A stretch of DNA of 64,000 bases from Histidinibacterium lentulum (GTDB taxonomy: Bacteria > Pseudomonadota > Alphaproteobacteria > Rhodobacterales > Rhodobacteraceae), in contig NZ_ML119083.1 of the NCBI RefSeq assembly GCF_003789055.1, forward strand, positions 372,001-436,000, in the 5' to 3' direction. Made by a program: the position numbers and the translations under genes. Below are positions 47,271 through 55,907 of the stretch, in pieces. Under the pieces are notes generated by a model. It saw only the letters and a program-made list of their open reading frames with translations, ran no database searches and was not told the DNA's origin. Position 1 is the stretch's first letter; each line of letters starts with the position of its first letter.

Positions 47271-48749
47271 ATGATGCTCTGGACGCTCGTAAAGATCCTG
47301 GCCTTCGTCGCCGCCGTGATGGCGCTGACCTGGGGCGCCATCCTGCTGCTGGAGGTCGAGGCGGGCGCCACGATCACCATGGGCGGATACGAGATCACCC
47401 TGACCGCCCTGCAGATGGTCATCGCCGCCGTGATCCTCGTTGGTCTGATCTGGCTCCTGTTCAGGCTGGTCGGCCTGACGGTGGCGCTGTTCCGGTTCCT
47501 GAACGGCGACGAGACCGCCATCACCCGCTACTTCAACCGCAACCGGGTGAAGCGGGGCTATGACGCGCTGGCGGACGGGATGATGGCGCTGGCGTCCGGC
47601 GACGGTCAGCTCGCGATGGTCAAGGCGGAGAGGGCAAACCGCTACCTCGACAGGCCGGAACTGACCAACCTGCTCACCGCCCAGGCGGCGGAGATGGCGG
47701 GCGACAAGCGCAAGGCGGAGGCGACCTACAAGGCGCTGCTGACCGACGAGCGGACCCGCTTCGTCGGCGTGCGCGGGCTGATGAAGCAGAAGCTGGAGGC
47801 CGGCGAGACCGCGACCGCGCTGAAGCTGGCGGAGCGCGCCTTCGCGCTCAGGCCGAAGAACGCCGAGGTGTCGGACACGCTCCTGCGGCTGCAGGCGGAT
47901 GACGAGGACTGGTCGGGCGCCCGCAAGACCCTCGGGGCGAAACTCACGAACGGGTCGCTGACGCGCGACGTGCACAAGCGGCGCGACGGGGTGCTGGCGC
48001 TCGCGGAGGCGCGTGAGGCCGAGGCGGAAGGCGACGCGGCGCGGGCCCGCGACCGCGCCATCGAGGCGAACCGGCTGTCGCCGGACCTGATCCCGGCGGC
48101 CGTGATGGCGGCCCGGGCCCATACCACCCGGGGCGAGATGCGCCCCGCCGCGAAGATCCTGAAGAAGGCCTGGGACGTGCAGCCCCATCCGGAGCTTGCC
48201 GCAGCCTTTGCCGAGATCCAGCCGAGCGAGGCGCCCGCCGCCCGGATCAAGCGGTTCCGCGACCTCGTGAAATCGCGGCCCGACCACGAGGAGAGCCGGA
48301 TGCTCCTGTCGGAGCTTCACATCGCGGCCGAGGATTTTCCCGAGGCCCGGCGCGCGCTGGGCGATCTGGTGGAGACCGATCCGACCGCGCGGGTCCTGAC
48401 GCTGATGGCCGCCATCGAGCGCGGCGAGGGCAAGGACGACAGCATCGTGCGCGGCTGGCTGACCCGCGCGCTGACCGCGCCGCGCGGCCCGCAGTGGATC
48501 TGCGACAGCTGCCACAACATCACCAAGGGCTGGGCCCCGGTCTGCCCGAACTGCAAGGGCTTCGACACGCTGAGCTGGAAGCGCCCGCCCGAGAGCGAGG
48601 TGGCGATGCCGCGCGGCACCGAGATGCTGCCGCTCATCGTCGGCGCGGTGGAGGACAAGCGCGCCCAGACCACGGAAGAGGCGCAGACCGTCGATGCCGA
48701 GGTGGTTCCGGAGTCGCCCCAAAGGGACGCCGCCGAGGCCCCGAAATAG
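47271..48749 (+). CDS. hemY: HemY-family inner-membrane TPR protein
   Basis: This 492-residue protein has two N-terminal membrane segments (about 5-27, 45-67), then TPR-like helices through about residue 390. It ends in a zinc-ribbon-like pair C411-x2-C414 ... C425-x2-C428 and an acidic tail. HemY of E. coli type is linked to heme synthesis but is not protoporphyrinogen oxidase. ATG at 47271 follows the mic60 stop by 10 bp, so the two are probably co-transcribed. Confidence 0.88.
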   Translation: MMLWTLVKILAFVAAVMALTWGAILLLEVEAGATITMGGYEITLTALQMVIAAVILVGLIWLLFRLVGLTVALFRFLNGDETAITRYFNRNRVKRGYDALADGMMALASGDGQLAMVKAERANRYLDRPELTNLLTAQAAEMAGDKRKAEATYKALLTDERTRFVGVRGLMKQKLEAGETATALKLAERAFALRPKNAEVSDTLLRLQADDEDWSGARKTLGAKLTNGSLTRDVHKRRDGVLALAEAREAEAEGDAARARDRAIEANRLSPDLIPAAVMAARAHTTRGEMRPAAKILKKAWDVQPHPELAAAFAEIQPSEAPAARIKRFRDLVKSRPDHEESRMLLSELHIAAEDFPEARRALGDLVETDPTARVLTLMAAIERGEGKDDSIVRGWLTRALTAPRGPQWICDSCHNITKGWAPVCPNCKGFDTLSWKRPPESEVAMPRGTEMLPLIVGAVEDKRAQTTEEAQTVDAEVVPESPQRDAAEAPK

Positions 48750-48792
48750 GGCCTTTCGCCCCTCCATCCCCGGTGCTAAGAGCGCCGCCAGT

Positions 48793-48868
48793 GCCGGTGT
48801 AGCTCAGCTGGTAGAGCACGTCATTCGTAATGATGGGGTCGGGGGTTCGAGTCCCTTCACCGGCACCA
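48793..48868 (+). tRNA. tRNA-Thr (anticodon CGT)
   Basis: A 76-nt cloverleaf is seen, including the encoded CCA. Acceptor GCCGGTG pairs with CACCGGC, the D arm has GCTC/GAGC, and the anticodon loop is TTCGTAA with CGT at positions 34-36. The T arm contains GTTCGAG. The anticodon reads ACG, a threonine codon. It starts 43 bp after the hemY stop. The gap downstream to 48996 shows no further feature. Confidence 0.95.
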
Positions 48869-48996
48869 AATCCCCATCCGGAAACTCGCTGAAGCGACGG
48901 TTGACCCTTCAGTCGAAGGGGAGGGAAAGTCGCAGGTCGCGTCGGGGACCGGGCTCCCGTCGATCGCGTCGGCGGAAGCCTTCCCGCGCGGGCGCG

Positions 48997-49395
48997 TCAG
49001 GACCCCTCCATCTCCACCAGCGCGCCGAACATGTCCGCGGGGTGCAGGAACGCGATGCGTTTGCCGAAGACGTTGAGGCTGGGCGGGGCGAGGACGCGGA
49101 CGCCGGCGTCCCGGCAGCTGTCGAGCTCCGCGTCGAGGTCACCCGTGGCGAGCGCCAGGTGGTGCAGGCCTCCCCTTGGGTTGCGGGCGAGGAAGGCGGC
49201 AACGGGGCTGTCGTCGCTCAGGGGCGACAGCAGCTCGATCCGGGCGTTGCCGAGGTCGAACTGTACCAGCCGGACGCGCTGGATGTCGTTCACGAGGACC
49301 GGTCCGGGGGGCACGCCCAGCCGTTCGGTGAACCGGGCGATCGCCGCCTCGAGGTCGGGGACGGCGATGCCGACATGGGACAGGGCGAGATCCAT
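48997..49395 (-). CDS. VOC-family epimerase, methylmalonyl-CoA epimerase-like
   Basis: This 132-residue glyoxalase-fold protein has metal-ligand positions in S-H-V-G-I-A-V (H7), G-L-H-H-L-A-L and a C-terminal V-E-M-E-G. The pattern is that of methylmalonyl-CoA epimerase, which interconverts the 2R and 2S forms for the mutase. It lies directly downstream of the CoA-transferase gene with a 1-nt overlap, so the two act in one operon. No mutase is in the window. Confidence 0.83.
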   Translation of the reverse strand: MDLALSHVGIAVPDLEAAIARFTERLGVPPGPVLVNDIQRVRLVQFDLGNARIELLSPLSDDSPVAAFLARNPRGGLHHLALATGDLDAELDSCRDAGVRVLAPPSLNVFGKRIAFLHPADMFGALVEMEGS

Positions 49396-50558
49396 CAGCT
49401 GTCCCAGACCGAGGCGGGATCGCGGCGCAGGCGCTCCATGATCTCCTCCGTGTGCTGGCCAAGCGTGGGCGGCGCGCGGCGGATCGCGGGAGGCGTCATG
49501 CCCATCGTGAAGGCGGGCGCGACGCTGCGGATCACCCCGGCGAGCGGGTGCTCGATCTCGGCGATCATGCCCAGCGCCGCGGTCTGCTCCTCGTCAAGGG
49601 CCGTCTGCACCGAATTGACCGGGCCGCAGGGCACACCGACCTTCCGCAGGCCCGTCACCCAGTCCGCCACGCTGCGCCGGGCCACCACCGCGGCGATGGC
49701 GCCGTCGACCAGAGCCCGGTTCGTGACCCGGGCCGAATTCGTGGTCATCCGCTCGTCGGCCGCCCATTCCGGATGGCCCGCCACCTCGGCGAAGCGCGCG
49801 AACTGCTGGTCGTTGCCCACCGCAAGGGCCAGCTCCCCATCAGCGGCGGTGAAGGTGCGGTAGGGCACGATGTTGGGATGACCGTTGCCGAACCGGCCCG
49901 ACGGCTTGCCCGAGGCCAGCGCATTGGCCGCCACGTTGCACAGCAGCGAAATGCCGGTCTGGTAGAGCGAGACCGTCACGCTTTGCCCCAGCCCCGTCGC
50001 ATGGCGCGCGTTCAGCGCGCCAAGGATCGAGATCGCGGCATAAAGCCCGGTCGCGATGTCCACGATGGCGACGCCGTGCTTCACCGGCTCGGAATCGACA
50101 GGGCCGGTGATGCTCATCAGCCCGCTTTCCGCCTGGAGGATGAAGTCGTAGCCCGGCAGGTGCGCCTTGGGCCCTGTCTGCCCGTAGCCGGTGATGGAGC
50201 AGCGCACGACGCGCGGCGCATGCTCGCGCAGCCAGTCGTCGCCCAGGCCCCATTTGTCGAGCGTGCCGAGCTTGTAGTTCTCGATCAGGACGTCGCAGGT
50301 GCGGATCAGGCTGGCGAGGCTTTCGCGCCCCTCGTCCGAGGAGAGGTCGAGGACGATCCCGCGCTTGTTGCGGTTCACGCCCAGGTAATAGGCCGCCTCG
50401 CCGCCCGAATGGGGCGGACCCCAGGTCCGGGTGTCGTCGCCCGAGGGAGGTTCGACCTTCACGACATCGGCGCCCATGTCGCCGAGGATCATCGTGCAGA
50501 GTGGTCCGGCGAGGATTCGTGTCAGGTCGAGGACCCGGACGCCTGAAAGCGAAGTCAC
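49395..50558 (-). CDS. CaiB/BaiF family CoA-transferase (class III)
   Basis: This 387-residue enzyme starts at GTG 50558 with AGGGGGA 8 nt upstream. It has the family's G-A-D-V-V-K-V-E-P (29-37), D-R/N-K-R-G-type V-N-R-N-K-R-G (61-67) and the catalytic Asp as D138 in P-G-Y-D. Class III transferases move CoA between acyl-CoA and carboxylic acids, for example formyl-CoA:oxalate. The partner here is not identifiable. Divergent from the 50587 ORF with only 28 bp between them. Confidence 0.88.
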   Translation of the reverse strand: MTSLSGVRVLDLTRILAGPLCTMILGDMGADVVKVEPPSGDDTRTWGPPHSGGEAAYYLGVNRNKRGIVLDLSSDEGRESLASLIRTCDVLIENYKLGTLDKWGLGDDWLREHAPRVVRCSITGYGQTGPKAHLPGYDFILQAESGLMSITGPVDSEPVKHGVAIVDIATGLYAAISILGALNARHATGLGQSVTVSLYQTGISLLCNVAANALASGKPSGRFGNGHPNIVPYRTFTAADGELALAVGNDQQFARFAEVAGHPEWAADERMTTNSARVTNRALVDGAIAAVVARRSVADWVTGLRKVGVPCGPVNSVQTALDEEQTAALGMIAEIEHPLAGVIRSVAPAFTMGMTPPAIRRAPPTLGQHTEEIMERLRRDPASVWDS

Positions 50559-50586
50559 TGCGATATTCCCCCTGAAGGAACTGGCG

Positions 50587-50883
50587 ATGTCGGGAACCGA
50601 TCTGTCAGGGACCGGCACGCGCCGCAAGTCCGGCGGGGCCGCGGTGACCGTTGACACGCGGGTCTTCTCGCTCGCCGGCCGCGCAGCATCGGCGTCTCCG
50701 GCGGCGCGCGCGGGTCGGCGCGAGCGGTCGGTCCCGTTCGACGAGGTCGACTTCGGCGTGCTCGGCCATGTCCATCTGCCTGGATCGACCTATGTCGCGT
50801 GGGTGCCGGCGGGCGCGGTTTTCGCCATCGCCACGAGACGGCCGACCGTGGACGCGGCCCGTGCCTTGCCTGAAACCGCCTGA
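50587..50883 (+). CDS. Hypothetical 98-residue protein upstream of opgG
   Basis: The frame starts at ATG 50587 with AAGGA at the right spacing. It has a basic, Ser/Thr/Ala-rich first half and a more structured second half with F-D-E-V-D-F-G-V-L-G-H-V. It ends 30 bp before opgG on the same strand, so the two may be an operon. No family was recognised, and its short spacing to the divergent CoA-transferase start (28 bp) leaves no separate promoter room. Confidence 0.5.
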   Translation: MSGTDLSGTGTRRKSGGAAVTVDTRVFSLAGRAASASPAARAGRRERSVPFDEVDFGVLGHVHLPGSTYVAWVPAGAVFAIATRRPTVDAARALPETA

Positions 50884-50913
50884 CGCCGCAGCGCAGATCG
50901 AAGGACTTCGCCC

Positions 50914-52446
50914 ATGACCCCGATGACCCGCCGCCGGATGCTGAGTCTGATGAGCGGCCTCGCGGCGCTCGGCCTTGCGCCTGCCTCGGCCGAGGATGGA
51001 AGCCCGCCCGCGCTCGGCGACCCCGCGCCCTTCGACGCGGAGACGGTCGTGGCGAAGGCGCGCGCCCTGGCTGCCGCCCCCCATGTGCCGCCGCCCGCCG
51101 TCAGTCCGGAGTGGCTGAACCTCGATTTCGACGCCTTCCGCGGGATCTGGTTCGACACGCGCAACGCGCTTTTCAGAGACCAGGGCAGTGCGGTCCGGGC
51201 GGATTTCTTCGTGGCCGGGCTTTATTCGCGGCAGCGGATCGCGATCAACGCGGTGGAGGGCGGAGAGGCCCGTCCTGTCCTGTTCGACATCGAGGCCTTC
51301 GACCGGACCGACCGCTTTCCCGCCCTGCCGCCCGAGGGGACGGGTTTCTCGGGGTTCCGCCTGCGCGGCGAGCTGGAGACCGAGGGGGTTTTCCAGGAAT
51401 ACGCCGTCTTCCAGGGCGCGAGCTATTTCCGCGCGATCGGGCGCGGCCATAACTACGGCATCTCGGCGCGAGGACTGGCGCTGGACACGGGAGAGCCGGG
51501 CGGCGAGGAATTCCCCGTCTTCCGCGAGTTCTGGATCGAGGCCGCGCCGCCCGGTGCGCGCACGGTCAGGGTTCACGCGCTGCTGGACAGCCCTTCGGTG
51601 GCGGGGGCGTTCCGTTTCGACATCACCAAGGGCGACACCACGGAGATGCTGGTGAGTGCGCGGCTCTTTCCCCGCGTGGACCTCGCGACGGTCGGTATCG
51701 CCCCCGGCACGTCGATGTTCCTGTTCAGCGACATCAACCGCCCGGTCTTCGACGACTTCCGCGAGGCCGTGCATGACAGCGACGGCCTGCTGATGATGAA
51801 CGGGGCGAGCGAAACGCTGTGGCGGCCGCTGAACAACCCGACCTCGCTCCAGATCAGTTCCTTTGCCGACAGCGGCCCGCGCGGTTTCGGCCTGATGCAG
51901 CGGGCGCGCGACCTGCGCGACTACAACGATCTCGAGGCGCGGTACGAGACGCGCCCCTCCCTCTGGGTCGAGCCGGAGGGGGACTGGGGGCCGGGCGCGG
52001 TCGTCCTCGTGGAGATCCCGACCGATCAGGAGATCAACGACAACATCGTGGCCTTCTGGAGGCCCGCAGAGCCGCTGGAGGCGGGGGGCGAATACCCGCT
52101 CGATTATCGCCTGTACTGGTGCAGCACCGCCCCGGCCGAGGGCGCCGTGGCCCGCATCATCGCCACCAGGACCGGCGCCCGCGTCTTCGAGGAAGGGCGG
52201 CTATTTGCCATCGACTATGCGCCGCATCCGGCGCTGGGTGACGATCCATCTCGCGTCGAGGTGCGCGTGTCGACAAGCGCCGGGGAAATCTCGAGCGCGA
52301 TCCTGCACCGCAACCCGGCCACGGGAGGCATGCGTCTCGATCTGACGCTCACGGGGGATGTGCCCGTTGCCGAGCTCCGCGCAGAGCTGTGGCGTGGCGG
52401 ACAGCGCGCGGCCGAAGTTTGGCTGACCCGCTGGCTGGACGCATGA
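50914..52446 (+). CDS. opgG: Osmoregulated periplasmic glucan biosynthesis protein, OpgG/OpgD type
   Basis: This 510-residue protein has an N-terminal R-R-R-M-L-S-L-M-S export signal (Tat-compatible, cleavage near A-S-A at about 25-27). It then has the MdoG/OpgG fold, with F-R-G-I-W-F-D near residue 70 and Y-R-L-Y-W-C near 405. OpgG acts in the periplasm on the beta-1,2 or beta-1,6 glucan backbone. No opgH glycosyltransferase was found nearby. It is convergent with the DeoR gene, separated by a 160-bp gap holding a GGGCGG/CCGCCC hairpin (about 52542-52557). Confidence 0.88.
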   Translation: MTPMTRRRMLSLMSGLAALGLAPASAEDGSPPALGDPAPFDAETVVAKARALAAAPHVPPPAVSPEWLNLDFDAFRGIWFDTRNALFRDQGSAVRADFFVAGLYSRQRIAINAVEGGEARPVLFDIEAFDRTDRFPALPPEGTGFSGFRLRGELETEGVFQEYAVFQGASYFRAIGRGHNYGISARGLALDTGEPGGEEFPVFREFWIEAAPPGARTVRVHALLDSPSVAGAFRFDITKGDTTEMLVSARLFPRVDLATVGIAPGTSMFLFSDINRPVFDDFREAVHDSDGLLMMNGASETLWRPLNNPTSLQISSFADSGPRGFGLMQRARDLRDYNDLEARYETRPSLWVEPEGDWGPGAVVLVEIPTDQEINDNIVAFWRPAEPLEAGGEYPLDYRLYWCSTAPAEGAVARIIATRTGARVFEEGRLFAIDYAPHPALGDDPSRVEVRVSTSAGEISSAILHRNPATGGMRLDLTLTGDVPVAELRAELWRGGQRAAEVWLTRWLDA

Positions 52447-52606
52447 CCGTGGCGCGGCGCCTGCCTCTGCCAAGGGAGGCGGCGGCGCAGCTGGTCCGGT
52501 CCTGAACCGGCAGGAAGTTCCGGCGATCCTGCGTGACCCTGGGCGGCACGCCGCCCCAGCCGTGCCCCCGGTCGGTCCGGCGGCCCGCGCGCCCTGACGC
52601 GCCGGT

Positions 52607-53416
52607 TCAGCGCGCGATCAGCACCTCGATGCCGCGGGCCTCGAAGTCCCGCGCGTCGGCATCGGAGATGCCCTCGTCGGTGATGAAGGTCTGGATCAGG
52701 TCGAGATCGCCCAGCCGGGTGAAGGACGCCTTGCTGATCTTGGTCGAGTCGGCCACGAGGTAGACATGCTGGGCGGCGCGGATCATCGCTTCCTTCAGCT
52801 GCAGATCCGCGAAACCGGGATAGGTCAGCCCCAGCCGCACATCGACGCCCGCCGTGGCGAGAAACAACCGCCCGGCGAGAATGTCGCGGAAGTACTCGAC
52901 CGACTTGTCGCCCGAGAGCGACAGAGTCGGCGGCTTGAACTGGCCGCCGGGCATGTGCACGGCGAACCCGGGCACGGAGCCCAGGATCATCGCGATGTTG
53001 AGCGCATTGGTGATGACGGTCAGGTCCGCGTGGCGGGTCAGCCGGGTCGCGATCTCGGTCGTCGTGGTGCCCGCGTCGAGGATCAGCGTTTCGCCGTCCT
53101 TCACGAGGGACGCCGCCAGCGCGCCGATCCGGGCCTTGCGGTCCATTTCGACCCGGTGATGCAGCGCCAGCGAGGCGACCTGCGCGGGCACCGAGTTGAG
53201 ATAGGCGCCGCCGTGCTCGCGGGTGATGCGCCCGGTGCCCTCCAGCCGTTCGAGGTCCTGCCGGATCGTCGCCTCGGTCACCTCGAAGGCCTGGGCGAGG
53301 TCGCGGACGCGGGCCGCGCCCTCTTCCTCGATCCAGTCGAGGATGCGCTGCCGGCGCACGGCCGACAGCATCCCCGGGGCCTCGCCCGCCGCCTTCGGTC
53401 TCGTCCGCCGCGCCAT
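52607..53416 (-). CDS. DeoR/GlpR-family transcriptional repressor
   Basis: This 269-residue protein has an N-terminal HTH with R-V-R-D-L-A-Q-A-F-E-V-T-E-A-T-I (about 37-52) and D-L-E-R-L-E. A C-terminal sugar-phosphate-sensing domain follows, with L-D-A-G-T-T-T-T-E near 113-121. It is divergent from the isomerase-transketolase-kinase genes and so probably represses them until a sugar phosphate appears. An in-frame internal ATG at 53371 is the alternative start. Confidence 0.92.
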   Translation of the reverse strand: MARRTRPKAAGEAPGMLSAVRRQRILDWIEEEGAARVRDLAQAFEVTEATIRQDLERLEGTGRITREHGGAYLNSVPAQVASLALHHRVEMDRKARIGALAASLVKDGETLILDAGTTTTEIATRLTRHADLTVITNALNIAMILGSVPGFAVHMPGGQFKPPTLSLSGDKSVEYFRDILAGRLFLATAGVDVRLGLTYPGFADLQLKEAMIRAAQHVYLVADSTKISKASFTRLGDLDLIQTFITDEGISDADARDFEARGIEVLIAR

Positions 53417-53477
53417 TCGCCCTCGCCAACAGGTTCCGGGGCTTTCTGCCTGACCCGGTGAGGTTTGTCAGGCCCTT

Positions 53478-53590
53478 CTTTCGATTGCTTCCGGTTCCTG
53501 GTCTCTCCGGGGGTTTCCGTGGCACTTTCGCTTGCCTGAGCACAGGATTCAGCCTAAACGAAACCAAACACAAGTTTTCAAAAGTAAACT
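53478..53590. promoter_or_regulatory. AT-rich divergent control region with DeoR-like half-sites
   Basis: Within the 184-bp gap between the DeoR gene and the isomerase gene, TTTCGATT (53479), TTTCGCTT (53526) and AAACGAAA (53556) are spaced repeats of the TTTCG core bound by GlpR/DeoR repressors. The 3' part, 53550-53590, is unusually AT-rich for this chromosome and probably carries the promoter. Confidence 0.4.
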
Positions 53591-53600
53591 GGGGGAGAGG

Positions 53601-55067
53601 ATGGAACGCATTGTCAACCGGCCCGTCACGCTGGGGGTGGTCATCGGCAGCCGCGCGTTCTTCAGTCCCGCGCCGTGCCGGCAGGCTCGGGAGGACGTGC
53701 TCGCGCAGCTCGAAAAGCTGGGGATCCGCGCCGAGATCCTCCCCTACGAGGCCACGCCCAACGGCGCGGTGCAGTCGGTAGAGGACGCGCGGCTCTATGC
53801 CGAGCATTTCAGGGCGCGGGCCGACCGGATCGACGGGCTGGTGGTCTGTCTGCCCAACTTCGGCGACGAGATCGCGGTGGCCGAGCTCGTCAGCCGCGCG
53901 CGGCTGAACGTGCCGATCCTGCTGCAGGCCTGCCGGGACGAGATCGACAGGGTCGACGTCCAGTCCCGCCGCGATGCCTGGTGCGGAAAGATCTCCATCT
54001 CCAACAATTTCTGGCAGTACGGCGTGCCCTTCACCGAAACGACGAACCACACGGTGGATATCGCGTCGGACGAGTTCGCTGCCGATCTGGATCGCTTCGC
54101 CCGCGTTTGCCGAACCGTGCGGGGCCTCTCCGGCGCGCGGATCGGGGCCATCGGCGCACGCACCGGCCCGTTCCAGACCATGCGCTATTCGGAAAAGCTG
54201 TTGCAGGATTCGGGGATCACCGTGGTCACGGTGGACCTGTCGGAGATGATGCACGCTGCGGGTCAGATCGCCGATGACGCGCCGGAGCTGATGGCGAAGC
54301 TGAAGAAGATCGAGGGTTACGGCACCATTGCGGCGCATATCACCCCCGACCAGATCCGCACCCAGGCGAAATGGACCCTCGCCGTGAACCGCTGGATCGA
54401 CGAAAACGAATGCGACGCCTCGGCGATCCAGTGCTGGCGCTCGCTTCAGGACAATTTCGGCTGCGCCACCTGCGTGACCATGTCCATGATGGGCGAGGAG
54501 CTGATGCCCTCGGCCTGCGAGGTGGACGTCATGGGGGCGGTGTCGATGTATGCGCTCACCCTTGCCTCGGGCGCGCCTGCCGCGATCCTCGACTGGAACA
54601 ACAACTACGGCGACGCCGAGGACATGTGCGTCTGCACCCATTGCGGCAACTATCCCAAGAGCTTCATGGGCCGCACACCGGAGATCGGCGAGCTCGACGT
54701 GCTGGGAGAGACCATCGGCCGGGCGAAATGCTTCGGCGCTGTGAAGGGCAAGGTGAAGGCCGGGGAGATGACCTATTTCCGGCTTTCGACCGACGACCGC
54801 GCCGGCACGATCAAGAGCTACCTCGGCGAGGGGGAGTTCACCGACGACCCCTTCGGCATGGACGGCGGCATCGCTGTGACCCGGGTGAAGGACCTGCGGC
54901 GGCTCATGCGGTTCGTCACCCGGAACGGGTTCGAGCATCATGTCGCGATGGTCCGCGGGCACCATGCCGATGTCCTGTCGGAGGCGGTGACCCAGTATCT
55001 CCGCTGGCCGATCTACCACCACGGCGGCGAGCCCGAGCCGCAGATGACCCTGCCGCGGCGGGTCTGA
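53601..55067 (+). CDS. L-fucose/L-arabinose isomerase-like protein
   Basis: This 488-residue protein has the N-terminal Rossmann-like halves of FucI/AraA. A metal-site region carries G-E-E-L-M-P-S-A-C-E-V-D (near 298-309), and an unusual cysteine group C343-x-C345-x2-C348 lies in an H-C-G-N context. The GGGGGAGAGG just upstream supports ATG 53601. Family members convert an aldose to a ketose with Mn2+. Substrate unknown. It heads a cassette with transketolase halves and an FGGY kinase. Confidence 0.8.
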   Translation: MERIVNRPVTLGVVIGSRAFFSPAPCRQAREDVLAQLEKLGIRAEILPYEATPNGAVQSVEDARLYAEHFRARADRIDGLVVCLPNFGDEIAVAELVSRARLNVPILLQACRDEIDRVDVQSRRDAWCGKISISNNFWQYGVPFTETTNHTVDIASDEFAADLDRFARVCRTVRGLSGARIGAIGARTGPFQTMRYSEKLLQDSGITVVTVDLSEMMHAAGQIADDAPELMAKLKKIEGYGTIAAHITPDQIRTQAKWTLAVNRWIDENECDASAIQCWRSLQDNFGCATCVTMSMMGEELMPSACEVDVMGAVSMYALTLASGAPAAILDWNNNYGDAEDMCVCTHCGNYPKSFMGRTPEIGELDVLGETIGRAKCFGAVKGKVKAGEMTYFRLSTDDRAGTIKSYLGEGEFTDDPFGMDGGIAVTRVKDLRRLMRFVTRNGFEHHVAMVRGHHADVLSEAVTQYLRWPIYHHGGEPEPQMTLPRRV

Positions 55068-55070
55068 GCC

Positions 55071-55907
55071 ATGACACCGCTCGCAAACGAGGACCCGCGG
55101 CTGGACCTGATCCGCGACCGCGCGGCCTGGATGCGCCGCCGCGCCCTGCGGATGGTCAACCGCAGCAAGCTCGGCCATATCGGCGGAGATTTCTCCGCCA
55201 CGGACATTCTTGCGACGCTCTATTTCGGCGTGCTGCGCTACGACCCTGCGGAGCCGCGCGCCCCTGGCCGGGACCGGTTCGTCATGTCGAAGGGCCATGC
55301 CTCGGGGGTGCTCTACACCGCGCTCGCGGCGGCGGGCTACTTTCCCGAGGACTGGCTCGACAGCTACATGGCGCCCGGGTCTCTGCTGAACGGCCATCCG
55401 AACCGGATGTACCTGCCGGGGGTGGAGGCCAACACCGGCCCCCTCGGGCACGGTTTTCCCATCGCCGTGGGCATAGCGATCGCGGGACAGCTCTCGGGAG
55501 ACGGCTACCGGACCTACGTCCTGACCGGCGACGGCGAACAGCAGGAGGGCTCCAACTGGGAGGCCGCGATGACCGCCTCCCACCGGGGCCTTGCGAACCT
55601 GACGCTGATCGTGGACCGCAACGGGCTGCAGCAGGGCGACCTGACCGAGGACACCGTGTCGCTGGAACCGCTGGATGCGCGCTACCGCGCCTTCGGCTGG
55701 GAGGTGACGGAGGTCGACGGACACGACCCGGCGGAGCTGCTGTCGGTTCTTGGTGCGCCCGTGGGCGCGCGGACCCGTCCGCTCTGCGTCATCGCGCGGA
55801 CGGTCAAGGGCAAGGGCGTGTCCTTCATGGAGAACAGGGCCAAATGGCACCATGGCGTGCCCAGCGAGGCGGAATACGAGGCGGCCATGGCGGAGCTGGG
55901 CGGATGA
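55071..55907 (+). CDS. Transketolase-like protein, N-terminal (TPP-binding) subunit
   Basis: This 278-residue protein carries the TPP motif G-D-G-E-Q-Q-E-G (153-160) with the distal N at D-R-N-G-L-Q (182-187), and H-G-F-P upstream. It also has S-K-G-H-A-S and H-I-G-G-D-F-S, all features of the transketolase N-half. It starts 3 bp after the isomerase and overlaps the C-half gene by 4 nt. Split transketolases typically assemble as alpha2-beta2. Confidence 0.93.
   Translation: MTPLANEDPRLDLIRDRAAWMRRRALRMVNRSKLGHIGGDFSATDILATLYFGVLRYDPAEPRAPGRDRFVMSKGHASGVLYTALAAAGYFPEDWLDSYMAPGSLLNGHPNRMYLPGVEANTGPLGHGFPIAVGIAIAGQLSGDGYRTYVLTGDGEQQEGSNWEAAMTASHRGLANLTLIVDRNGLQQGDLTEDTVSLEPLDARYRAFGWEVTEVDGHDPAELLSVLGAPVGARTRPLCVIARTVKGKGVSFMENRAKWHHGVPSEAEYEAAMAELGG

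Noticed and set aside
52215-55853. A 1212-codon minus-strand frame over opgG, DeoR, isomerase and transketolase
   Set aside because: It crosses genes of both orientations and gives low-complexity His/Arg/Gly-rich protein.
54371-55903. An upstream extension of the transketolase C-half gene
   Set aside because: The frame is open for 511 codons before the ATG at 55904, but it overlaps the isomerase and N-half gene in another frame. Family length and the ATGA overlap fix the start at 55904.
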